Source of the DNA: JBBDWJ01 sp040902925
GTDB lineage: Bacteria > Acidobacteriota > Terriglobia > Bryobacterales > UBA6623
Direction of reading: 5' to 3'
Length of the DNA stretch: 6,608 bases
Assembly (NCBI GenBank): GCA_040902925.1
Contig: JBBDWJ010000099.1
Coordinates: forward strand, 1 to 6,608
The position numbers and the translations under genes are program-made. The notes below the pieces were generated by a model, which saw only the letters and a program-made list of their open reading frames with translations, had not been told where the DNA came from and ran no database searches. Below, piece after piece: positions 1 through 5,589 of the stretch. The first letter of the stretch is position 1. Each line of letters starts with the position of its first letter.

Positions 1-2
1 GG

Positions 3-818
3 CCTGGCGGGTTGATCATCGGCGGACTGATTGCCGTGGCTATCACTCGGCTGATGGGGCTGGGCGCGGCGGGCGTTGCCGCCTCCGACGCCACGCTCGG
101 CTGGCAGTTGAAGCTGGCGACGGTCCTGATCGCGGCCACCGCCTACCTGTTCATGATTCGCGGCCAGCAGTTCCCGCCGACCGAGCGCGTCGCCGCCGGG
201 GTCCCGGCCGGGGACATGTTCCGCGAGGCGCTGCGCCCAATGTTTCTGCTGCTGTGGGTCTGCATGTGGATGACCGCCGCCACCGAGCTCGGCACCGACC
301 AGTGGGTCGGCTCGCTGATCACCAACCTCACCGGCATGCAGGGCGTGCTGATTCTGGTCTACACGGCGGGCATCATGTTCGTGCTGCGCTTCTTCGGCGG
401 GCCGCTGGCGCACCGCTTTTCGCCGATGGGGCTGATGACGATCTGCTCGATTCTTTCCGCCGCGGGGCTTTATGGGCTGAGCAAGGCCACTACGCCGGCC
501 GAAGCGTTCGCCGCCGCGACTTTGTTTGGCGTGGGCAAGACGTTCTTCTGGCCGGTGATGCTCGGCGTGACGGCCGAGCTGTTCCCCAAAGGCGGCGCGC
601 TGCTGCTGGCGATCATGGGCGGCACCGGGAATCTCGCGGTAGCGTTCATTCTGCCGGTCATGGGCGGCTGGTATGACAATGCCGGCGCGGGCGCGGCATT
701 TCTTTACGTGGCGGTTTTGCCGGTGATCCTGACCTTCATTTTTGGCGCGCTCTATTTCTACTTCAAGTCGCAGGGAGGCTACCAGGCCGTGCGTCTCGAG
801 CAGCCTGGAGAGGTCTGA
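3..818 (+). CDS. MFS transporter, C-terminal part (5' end cut by window)
   Basis: An integral membrane protein of the major facilitator superfamily. The frame is open to the left edge, so the true start lies outside. The visible residues begin in a Pro-Gly-Gly-containing membrane segment. A further helix follows (about residues 35-52 counted from the TTG at 12), then a hydrophilic central loop with QQFPPTER, and then about six more helices. These include the segments around FREALRPMFLLLW, LVYTAGIMFVLRFFGGPLAHRF, LGVTAELFPKGGALLLAI and the last helix ending in FYFK. This matches the second half of a 12-helix MFS protein of roughly 400 residues, so about a third is missing. An acidic cytoplasmic tail ends at the TGA. 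The family is clear from the hydrophobic pattern and the GGPLAHRF-type loop after helix 8. The substrate cannot be read from the sequence; sugars or other small metabolites are possible. Two hairpins follow the stop within 10 bases. Confidence 0.85.
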   Translation, partial: PGGLIIGGLIAVAITRLMGLGAAGVAASDATLGWQLKLATVLIAATAYLFMIRGQQFPPTERVAAGVPAGDMFREALRPMFLLLWVCMWMTAATELGTDQWVGSLITNLTGMQGVLILVYTAGIMFVLRFFGGPLAHRFSPMGLMTICSILSAAGLYGLSKATTPAEAFAAATLFGVGKTFFWPVMLGVTAELFPKGGALLLAIMGGTGNLAVAFILPVMGGWYDNAGAGAAFLYVAVLPVILTFIFGALYFYFKSQGGYQAVRLEQPGEV

Positions 819-827
819 GCCTGTGGC

Positions 828-868
828 GCAAGCTCTCCAGCTTGCAGCGTCGAGCCTCGTCTCGACGC
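828..868. repeat. Tandem perfect hairpins after the transporter gene
   Basis: Two perfect inverted repeats sit side by side. GCAAGCT (828-834) pairs with AGCTTGC (839-845) around a 4-base loop. One base later GCGTCGAG (847-854) pairs with CTCGACGC (861-868) around a 6-base loop. They begin 10 bases after the transporter stop. There is no T tract, so a textbook intrinsic terminator is not supported. A dispersed REP-like palindromic element, or a 3' mRNA-stabilising or terminating structure, is more likely. A weaker third stem (GGGAA 892-896 with TTCCC 907-911) follows. Confidence 0.55.
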
Positions 869-1013
869 AAAGCCGGCGCCGCCAAAATCCAGGGAAACAA
901 CGCTGCTTCCCGGATTGGGGAACCTATGCCTCCGATGCGAGTTCAGTGAAACCAAACAAGCCGCGCGGAGTCACCTGCCCGATGATTTGGCGGGCGGCGC
1001 TACACTGGATAAA

Positions 1014-1217
1014 GTGGGGCAAGAACAGCATGATCAATACGATTATGCGGAATGGCAGCGCTCCATCGCCGCCCGATTCTCGCCGCCTTGCCGATTCCGG
1101 CGCGAGGAGAGAGCCCCAGACGAGAAGAATAAAAAACGCCAAACGAACCCAAATCCCGATTTCAGAACAACACCGCGCATCGCACTGAAAAAGAACGAGA
1201 TCTTATTCAGAATCTAG
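1014..1217 (+). CDS. Doubtful small ORF, 67 aa
   Basis: A GTG at 1014 opens a 67-codon frame. It sits 7 bases after TACACT (1001-1006), a good match to a bacterial -10 element, so a nearly leaderless transcript is conceivable. The product would be very hydrophilic, with a Glu/Asp/Gln-rich start and a strongly basic Lys/Arg-rich middle and end. Third-position GC is only about 60 percent over the wider frame and falls in the A-rich right half, well below the confident genes. The opposite strand (924-1142) shows an equally coding-like periodicity with a hydrophobic product, so the strand itself is ambiguous. I recognise no family. It may well be noncoding. Confidence 0.15.
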   Translation: MGQEQHDQYDYAEWQRSIAARFSPPCRFRREERAPDEKNKKRQTNPNPDFRTTPRIALKKNEILFRI

Positions 1218-1312
1218 CGAACAAACAGCGAAATCGAATCCGCGGCTCACAACCGTTGGCGCCGCCGGAGTGATCCACCACGCAGCGAGATGCCACGCTG
1301 CACCCGATGGGA

Positions 1313-1318
1313 TAAGCT
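1313..1318 (+). promoter_or_regulatory. TAAGCT, possible -10 box for a leaderless peptidase mRNA
   Basis: TAAGCT fits the loose TANNNT -10 pattern and lies exactly 6 bases before the GTG start, with no real Shine-Dalgarno between. Transcription would then begin at or next to the start codon. No good -35 hexamer is visible. This is inference from spacing only and could be chance. Confidence 0.2.
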
Positions 1319-1324
1319 GGAAAC

Positions 1325-2692
1325 GTGCCGAATCCCCAGCAGTACTACACCGAAAACAAAAACCAGTTCCTGGAAGGCCTGAAAACCTTCCTGCGCATCC
1401 CGAGCGTCAGCACCCTTTCGGAGCACAAGCCGGATATCGAGAAGGCCGCGCGTTTTGTGCGGGACGATCTCGAGAAGATGGGCCTGCGCAACGCGCGCCT
1501 AGTCGAAGGACTTGGCAATCCGCTGGTCTATGCCGAGTGGATCGAGGCGAAGGGCAAGCCGACTTTGCTGCTCTACGGCCACTACGACGTGCAGCCGGCT
1601 GATCCGCTCGATGAGTGGAAGTCGCCGCCGTTCGAGCCCGACGTCCGCGGCGACGATATCTTCGCCCGCGGCGCGGTTGACGACAAAGGGCAGCTTTACC
1701 TGCTGCTCAAGGCCGTCGAAGGGCACTTGAAAACCAACGGCCGGCTGCCCATCAACGTCAAGTTCCTGATCGAAGGCGAAGAGGAATGCGGCGGTGAAGC
1801 CATCGAAACGTTCGTCAAGCAGCAGGGCAAGCAATTGGGCGTCGACGCGGCGCTGGTCTGCGATACGGAAATGTTCGCGCCCGGGCTGCCAACGATCACG
1901 CTAGGGCTGCGCGGGATGATCTACACCGAAATCGAAGTGCAGGCCGCTCGCGTTGATTTGCATTCGGGCATCTACGGCGGCGCCGCGCCCAATCCGCTGC
2001 AGGCGATGGCGGAAATTCTCAGCGGCCTGAAAGACCCCGCGGGCAAGATTCTTATCCCCAACTTCTACGATGACGTCCAGCCGCCCGCGCCTGCTGAAAA
2101 AGCGGCCTGGGAGAATCTGCCGTTCAATGAGCAGAAGTATCTCGAGACGGAGATCGGCTCGCCGAGTCTGGTGGGCGAAGCAGGCTTTTCGGTTATGGAG
2201 CGGACTTGGGCCCGGCCGACGCTCGAGGTACACGGCATCCGCGGCGGGTTCGTCGGCGAAGGCGCGAAGACCGTGATTCCGGCCAAGGCCGTGGCCAAAG
2301 TGAGCATGCGGCTGGTTCCGGCGATGGATCCCGACAAGATTTTCCAGCGGTACAAGGATTACATCGAGAAGCTCACGCCGCGCGGAACGAAAGTAACCGT
2401 GAAGCTGTTCGCGCGCTCGCCGTCCTCGCTGGTCAATCCCCAAAATCATTTCATTGAAACCGCCGCGCGCGCGCTCAAGGAAACTTTTGGAAAAGAGACG
2501 GTGTACATCCGTTCGGGCGGCTCGATTCCGGTGGTCAACCTGCTCGAGCAGCACGCCGGCGTTCCGAGCGTTCTGATGGGTTTTGGATTACCGGACGATA
2601 ATCTGCACGCGCCCAACGAGAAATTCCACCTGCCGAATTTTTACCGCGGTATTGAAGCGGTCGGCCGCTATTTGGAAATGCTGGGCGAGTAG
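1325..2692 (+). CDS. M20-family metallopeptidase (dipeptidase-like)
   Basis: A cytosolic two-metal (usually zinc) amidohydrolase of peptidase family M20, closest in motif layout to the carnosinase/CNDP-type dipeptidases. It should release amino acids from dipeptides or short peptides. All expected residues are visible: metal ligand H86 and catalytic D88 in YGHYDVQP, bridging D119 in GAVDDKGQ, general base E153 and metal ligand E154 in EGEEECGG, metal ligand D180 in VCDTEM, H213 of the lid/dimerisation domain in DLHSGIYGG, and the final ligand H428 in NLHAPNEK. The lid domain spans roughly residues 190-385 between the two halves of the catalytic domain. The length of 455 aa is normal for the family. 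No signal peptide is seen. The GTG start is the only option, because the same frame has a TAA at 1313-1315 and the next ATG is codon 52. The Shine-Dalgarno is poor (only GG at 1319-1320). Exact substrate preference is not readable. The gene converges with a small - strand gene 52 bases away. Confidence 0.93.
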   Translation: MPNPQQYYTENKNQFLEGLKTFLRIPSVSTLSEHKPDIEKAARFVRDDLEKMGLRNARLVEGLGNPLVYAEWIEAKGKPTLLLYGHYDVQPADPLDEWKSPPFEPDVRGDDIFARGAVDDKGQLYLLLKAVEGHLKTNGRLPINVKFLIEGEEECGGEAIETFVKQQGKQLGVDAALVCDTEMFAPGLPTITLGLRGMIYTEIEVQAARVDLHSGIYGGAAPNPLQAMAEILSGLKDPAGKILIPNFYDDVQPPAPAEKAAWENLPFNEQKYLETEIGSPSLVGEAGFSVMERTWARPTLEVHGIRGGFVGEGAKTVIPAKAVAKVSMRLVPAMDPDKIFQRYKDYIEKLTPRGTKVTVKLFARSPSSLVNPQNHFIETAARALKETFGKETVYIRSGGSIPVVNLLEQHAGVPSVLMGFGLPDDNLHAPNEKFHLPNFYRGIEAVGRYLEMLGE

Positions 2693-2703
2693 CTTCTTGC
2701 GCG

Positions 2704-2724
2704 GCGGCTACCAAGTCAAGCCGC
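2704..2724. terminator. Hairpin between convergent genes
   Basis: GCGGCT (2704-2709) and AGCCGC (2719-2724) form a perfect 6-bp GC-rich stem with a 9-base loop, midway in the 52-base gap between the peptidase stop and the stop of the opposing 98-aa gene. The position suits a bidirectional terminator, but neither side has a T tract, so this is a weak call. Confidence 0.3.
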
Positions 2725-2744
2725 GCGGCGCGCCTGGGACCGGT

Positions 2745-3041
2745 TTACGTCAGCGATGGATCGGTGCCCGACACGAGTTGTTCCAGAACGTCGGGGTCGG
2801 CGAGGAACTCCCAGCCCGGCAGCCGGACGCAGCCCAGATCGCAGGTGTGGTCGCCAAAGAGCCGCGCGAACATGCTGTGCAGCCAGTTGTCGGCCTCTTC
2901 CAAAGTCGGAAACGAATTGGCCAGACAGACGCCGCCGCCTTCCATCAATGCCAGGTATTCGTTCGAAGCCTCGATCTTGTCGCGCACCAGGTGGACCATA
3001 TGATTGCCCACTTGGTGCAATTCGGTGATGGGCAGTTCCAT
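2745..3041 (-). CDS. Hypothetical protein, 98 aa
   Basis: I do not recognise this family. The predicted product is small, acidic and without a signal peptide or membrane segment, so probably cytosolic. Its N-terminal third is His-rich (H9, H14, H17). The middle reads as amphipathic helices, with FPTLEEADNWLHSMFARLF at about 44-62. A HTCDLGC cluster follows (H65, C67, C71), and there is another Cys at 39. These could bind a metal or form redox pairs, but no known motif is matched. The frame is open for a further 56 codons upstream to an ATG at 3209. I prefer the ATG at 3041 because the extension (rich in Arg, Gly and Ser) does not look like this protein and crosses an apparent promoter box. 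No Shine-Dalgarno precedes the ATG; instead CACAAT lies 6 bases upstream. It stands alone on its strand, 365 bases downstream of leuD. Confidence 0.65.
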   Translation of the reverse strand: MELPITELHQVGNHMVHLVRDKIEASNEYLALMEGGGVCLANSFPTLEEADNWLHSMFARLFGDHTCDLGCVRLPGWEFLADPDVLEQLVSGTDPSLT

Positions 3042-3046
3042 GCGCC

Positions 3047-3095
3047 AATTGTGACCGGAAGCGCGGAACAAACCAATAGCCCGCCGGTTACAATT
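3047..3095. promoter_or_regulatory. Mirrored CCGGTYACAATT boxes, possible divergent promoter/operator
   Basis: AATTGTGACCGG at 3047-3058 and CCGGTTACAATT at 3084-3095 form a 12-bp inverted repeat with one mismatch, 37 bases centre to centre. Read outward, each arm ends in a -10-like hexamer. CACAAT (3048-3053, - strand) lies 6 bases before the ATG of the 98-aa gene and 17 bases after a poor -35 candidate, TTGGTT (3071-3076). TACAAT (3089-3094, + strand) points toward the small reading frames at 3134 and 3266, but no -35 is visible for it. The arms could be two divergent -10 regions, the half-sites of a regulator, or both. Confidence 0.35.
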
Positions 3096-3133
3096 CTGCG
3101 GCGTGACAGCCGTACTACATACGCCGGGACCCC

Positions 3134-3223
3134 GTGACATACGAGTACTATGCGATCCATGCCCGGACCGGGCAGCCCGGCCGCCACCGGAAAGAATTCG
3201 GGTTTCCATTCACGATGCTTTGA
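3134..3223 (+). CDS. Candidate small ORF, 29 aa
   Basis: A GTG at 3134 preceded by GGGA (3126-3129, 4-base spacing) opens a 29-codon frame ending in TGA. Counted by hand, GC at codon positions 1, 2 and 3 is about 59, 45 and 72 percent, which is the profile of a real gene in a GC-rich genome. The peptide starts with a Tyr-rich stretch (TYEYYAIHAR), then a basic Gly/Arg/His part, then FGFPFTML. It lies about 40 bases downstream of the TACAAT box. I recognise no family. It may be a genuine small protein, or the front end of a decayed gene that continues in the same frame at 3266. Confidence 0.28.
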   Translation: MTYEYYAIHARTGQPGRHRKEFGFPFTML

Positions 3224-3265
3224 GGAAACAGGGGCCTCACTTTTTCGCCTTAGCGAGAGCCAACA

Positions 3266-3520
3266 ATGAGGTCCCAGTACCGGAGCTTCGAAAGTCACCA
3301 CTCGATGCTCTCGCGGGACGGCTCGTCCTGGGCGCACGAGCACACAGACATATGTCTTGAGGAGTATAGGGCGCGCGAAAAAAATGCCGTGCAGGGCTCG
3401 CGAAACCTAGGCAGTCGTCGAGATCGTCTCGGGGTGACTCTTCTCGAAGGCGACAACAGCCGCTTCTTGCTTCTGGATATAGCCCAGTTGATCGACGCCG
3501 GCCAGCAGGCATGTCTTTGA
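3266..3520 (+). CDS. Candidate small ORF or gene remnant overlapping leuD tail, 84 aa
   Basis: An ATG at 3266 follows GAGAG (3255-3259) at a 6-base spacing. In the 47 codons before the leuD stop, GC at codon positions 1, 2 and 3 is about 53, 47 and 77 percent by hand count, a strongly coding-like profile. The peptide there is polar, rich in Ser, His, Arg and Glu, with no recognised motif. The last 114 bases run antisense through the leuD 3' end, and that part is probably meaningless. It is in the same frame as the 29-codon ORF at 3134, separated only by TGA (3221) and TAG (3251). A single small gene broken by stops is therefore a real alternative. Confidence 0.2.
   Translation: MRSQYRSFESHHSMLSRDGSSWAHEHTDICLEEYRAREKNAVQGSRNLGSRRDRLGVTLLEGDNSRFLLLDIAQLIDAGQQACL
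3346..3357. promoter_or_regulatory. 12-bp perfect palindrome AGACATATGTCT
   Basis: A perfect, AT-centred 12-bp palindrome in GC-rich surroundings, 50 bases past the leuD stop. Such symmetry can be a dimeric regulator site, but there is no clear promoter next to it and it lies inside the candidate small frame at 3266. Chance is quite possible. Confidence 0.2.
3378..3397 (-). terminator. Weak terminator-like T tract after leuD
   Basis: On the - strand a run of seven Ts (3378-3384) begins 23 bases after the leuD stop. It is preceded by GCCCTGCACGGC (3386-3397), which can fold only a 3-bp stem. The T tract is well placed to end the leuCD transcript, but the stem is too weak for a firm call. Confidence 0.25.
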
Positions 3521-4015
3521 AAAGCTGTCGATGGGAAACTCGACTTCACGGCCGTTGGCTAATTGCAGAACCTGCCGCCCCAGATCAACAGTCACCTTGG
3601 TCGATTCGTCGCGGTCGGCCGCCGCGAACAACTCCGCCAGCGTGGACTCGTCGACGATGATCGGCAGCAGGCCGTTCTTGAGGCAATTCCCGCAAAAGAT
3701 ATCGGCGAATGACGTACTGATGACCGCGAGAAAGCCGAAGCCCATCAGCGCCCAGGGGGCGTGCTCGCGCGAGCTGCCGCATCCAAAGTTATCGCCGGCC
3801 AACAACACCGTCGCGCCCTGAGCGCGGGGCTGGTTAAGGATGAAATCGGGCTTCGGGTTGCCTTGCGCGTCGTAGCGCCAATCGTAGAACAGGTCTTTGC
3901 CCAGCCCCTGCTTGTCGATCGTTTTCAAAAAACGCGCCGGAATGATCTGGTCGGTATCGACATCCCGCGCTTGCAGGGGGACAATGCGTCCGGTAAAGGT
4001 CTTAATCGGTTTCAT
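3407..4015 (-). CDS. leuD: 3-isopropylmalate dehydratase small subunit
   Basis: Small (swivel) subunit of isopropylmalate isomerase. With LeuC it converts 2-isopropylmalate to 3-isopropylmalate through a dehydration/rehydration, the second step of leucine biosynthesis, in the cytosol. The 202 aa are the usual length of the bacterial LeuD that partners an approximately 466-aa LeuC. Typical landmarks are DVDTDQIIPARFLK (18-31), the YDWRYD segment (44-49), the substrate-loop signature NFGCGSSREHAPWAL (76-90) and FCGNCLKNGLLP (107-118). The ATG at 4015 is preceded by GGA (complement of 4021-4023) at about the right distance. It starts 45 bases after the leuC stop on the same strand, so the two are almost certainly co-transcribed and translated in ratio. 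The last ten or so residues are a Ser/Thr-rich tail with nothing unusual. Confidence 0.97.
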   Translation of the reverse strand: MKPIKTFTGRIVPLQARDVDTDQIIPARFLKTIDKQGLGKDLFYDWRYDAQGNPKPDFILNQPRAQGATVLLAGDNFGCGSSREHAPWALMGFGFLAVISTSFADIFCGNCLKNGLLPIIVDESTLAELFAAADRDESTKVTVDLGRQVLQLANGREVEFPIDSFSKTCLLAGVDQLGYIQKQEAAVVAFEKSHPETISTTA

Positions 4016-4060
4016 GTAAATCCATTCGCCAAAACAACAAGTACAGGCTACCAGGAGAGG

Positions 4061-5461
4061 CTAGAGGTACTTGCGCGCGTCGCTGACCGCGCCGTCGATC
4101 GCCGAGGCCGCCGCCGTCAGCGGGCTGGCGAGGAATGTCCGTCCGCCTTTGCCCTGGCGGCCTTCGAAGTTGCGGTTGCTGGTGCTGACGCAATACTGGC
4201 CGGGCTCGAGCTGATCGCCGTTCATAGCGATGCACATGCTGCAGCCGGCTTCGCGCCACTCCGCGCCGGCGGCCCGGAAAATCTCCGGCAGCCCTTCGGC
4301 GGTAGCCTGGCGCTTGATTTCCTCCGAACCCGGCACGACCATGACGCGCACCTTGGGGCTCACTTTGCGTCCTTTGAGAAGCTGCGCGGCCTCGCGCAAG
4401 TCGGTGATGCGTGAATTGGTGCAGCTTCCGATGAACACGACATCGATACGGTGCCCGAGCAGCGGCCGCCCGGCCTCGAGCTGCATGTATTCGAGAGCTT
4501 TTTTGAGCGCCGCGCTCGAGTTGCCGTCGGCGATGGCAGCGGGGTCGGGCACCGGCTGGCTGATCGAGATGCCCATGCCGGGGTTGGTGCCGTAGGTAAT
4601 CATCGGCTCGAGCTTCGCAACGTCGATGGTGACCGTGCGGTCGTAGGATGCGCCCTCGTCGGAAGGCAACTGCCGCCAGCGGGCCACGGCGTCATCCCAG
4701 GCCTTGCCCTTGGGGGATTTCGGCTTTCCCTCCAGGTATTGAAACGTGGTGTCGTCGGGAGCGATCATCCCGGCGCGCGCGCCGCCCTCGATCGACATGT
4801 TGCAGACGGTCATGCGGCCTTCCATCGAGAGCGCGCGAATGGCGCTGCCGCCGTACTCGAGGACGTGCCCAGTGCCGCCGCCGACGCCAATTTTGGCGAT
4901 CAGCGCCAGGATCAGGTCTTTGGCCACGACGCCCTTCGTGATCGCGCCGTCGAACGATACCTTGCAGGTCTTCGCCTTGTTCTGCAGCAGGCACTGCGTC
5001 GCCAGCACATGCTCGACCTCGGTCGTGCCGATGCCGAACGCCAGCGCGCCGAACGCGCCGTGGGTCGAGGTGTGGCTGTCGCCACACACGACGGTGGCGC
5101 CGGGCTGGGTGACTCCCAACTCGGGGCCGATGACGTGCACGATGCCCTGGTGCTTGTCGCCGAGATCATACAGGGGCACGCCGAACTCGCGGCAGTTGAT
5201 GCGCAACTGCTCGATTTGTTTGGCGGCTATGGTGTCAACGATCGGCAAGCTGCGGTCGGTCGTGGGGATACTGTGGTCCATCGTCGCCAGCGTGTGGTCC
5301 GGCCGCCTTACCTTCAGCCCGCGGTGGCGAAGCCCCTCGAACGCCTGCGGCGAGGTGACTTCGTGCACCAGGTGCAGGTCGATGTAGAGAACCGCGGGAC
5401 TACCCGGCTCGTGGACGACGACGTGGTTGTCCCAGATCTTTTCAAAAAGCGTTTTCGGCAT
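4061..5461 (-). CDS. leuC: 3-isopropylmalate dehydratase large subunit
   Basis: Large catalytic subunit of isopropylmalate isomerase, an aconitase-superfamily enzyme that carries the [4Fe-4S] cluster. All three cluster ligands are present: C347 in FIGSCTNSR, and C407 and C410 in GCSMCIAMN, at the same positions I recall for E. coli LeuC. Other family landmarks are HLVHEVTSPQAFEGLR (30-45), ATMDHSIPT, CGDSHTSTHGAFGALAFGIGT (126-146) and STSNRNFEGRQGKGGRT (427-442). I chose the ATG at 5461, giving 466 aa, the usual length and the usual MPKTLFEKIWD-type N terminus. The frame also contains a TTG four codons upstream (5473), which is less likely. The Shine-Dalgarno is weak (TTGAG about 8 bases before the ATG). 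It heads the leuC-leuD pair. leuA and leuB are not in the window. A 128-base gap separates it from the exported-protein gene upstream on the same strand, so it may have its own promoter. Confidence 0.97.
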   Translation of the reverse strand: MPKTLFEKIWDNHVVVHEPGSPAVLYIDLHLVHEVTSPQAFEGLRHRGLKVRRPDHTLATMDHSIPTTDRSLPIVDTIAAKQIEQLRINCREFGVPLYDLGDKHQGIVHVIGPELGVTQPGATVVCGDSHTSTHGAFGALAFGIGTTEVEHVLATQCLLQNKAKTCKVSFDGAITKGVVAKDLILALIAKIGVGGGTGHVLEYGGSAIRALSMEGRMTVCNMSIEGGARAGMIAPDDTTFQYLEGKPKSPKGKAWDDAVARWRQLPSDEGASYDRTVTIDVAKLEPMITYGTNPGMGISISQPVPDPAAIADGNSSAALKKALEYMQLEAGRPLLGHRIDVVFIGSCTNSRITDLREAAQLLKGRKVSPKVRVMVVPGSEEIKRQATAEGLPEIFRAAGAEWREAGCSMCIAMNGDQLEPGQYCVSTSNRNFEGRQGKGGRTFLASPLTAAASAIDGAVSDARKYL

Positions 5462-5589
5462 AGAAGGGCTCAATTCTCAGTCTAGCTTAGCGGTCCCACG
5501 ATAGCATCCGGGGAGCGGTCCGAAGGCCGGTTCTGTGGCGTGCGCGAGTCAATTTCGGCGTGCTGGAGGGGGCACGGGCCGAGGGCGGC
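5462..5589 (-). promoter_or_regulatory. leuC upstream region with direct repeat and weak -10 candidates
   Basis: The 128 bases before leuC are the likely place for the leuCD promoter. On the - strand TAGACT (5479-5484) and TATCGT (5498-5503) are possible -10 hexamers, neither with a good -35. TTGACT (5547-5552) would be a good -35 but has CGGCCT at the proper -10 distance. AGCGGTCC occurs twice (5489-5496 and 5514-5521, + strand reading), 25 bases apart, a possible pair of regulator sites. I saw no leucine-rich leader peptide or attenuator. Confidence 0.25.

Larger units (their letters stand above)
819..1324. other. 506-base intergenic region
   Basis: Apart from the hairpins at its left end I see no confident gene here. 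From about 1120 to 1240 the sequence becomes clearly more A-rich than the rest of the window, as expected for a promoter region of the peptidase gene, but I could not identify a convincing -35/-10 pair. A six-base inverted repeat, GCAGCG (1282-1287) and CGCTGC (1296-1301), lies 24 bases before the peptidase start and might be a protein site or a weak hairpin. A doubtful small reading frame at 1014-1217 is described separately. Confidence 0.5.

Noticed and set aside
742..1188. 148-codon + strand frame overlapping the transporter 3' end
   Set aside because: It starts inside the transporter in another frame, runs through the two hairpins and the A-rich gap, and has no recognisable content.
1901..2554. 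217-codon open frame on the - strand opposite the M20 peptidase
   Set aside because: It lies wholly within a well-supported gene with intact catalytic motifs. The translation is Arg-rich and matches nothing.
3168..3180. CCGGG/CCCGG small hairpin
   Set aside because: A 5-bp stem with a 3-base loop in GC-rich sequence, with overlapping alternative pairings and no T tract. It is likely compositional.
3042..3209. 56-codon N-terminal extension of the 98-aa gene to an ATG at 3209
   Set aside because: The extension is rich in Arg, Gly and Ser, unlike the acidic core, and it runs through the apparent promoter box. The ATG at 3041 is the more natural start.
3103..3360. 85-codon + strand frame starting with GTG 8 bases after TACAAT
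   Set aside because: The start spacing is attractive, but its third codon positions fall on the GC-poorest class (about 46 percent) in the region where another + frame has the coding-type profile. The product is Pro/Arg-rich without motifs.
4451..5485. Long 344-codon open frame on the + strand opposite leuC
   Set aside because: It is the antisense of a textbook leuC with all cluster cysteines. Long antisense frames are expected in GC-rich genes, and the translation is rich in Arg, Ala, Val and Gly without any domain.
5524..5552. TTGACT on the - strand as the -35 of a leuC promoter
   Set aside because: The -35 match is good, but the hexamer 17 bases downstream is CGGCCT, which is not a -10 element.
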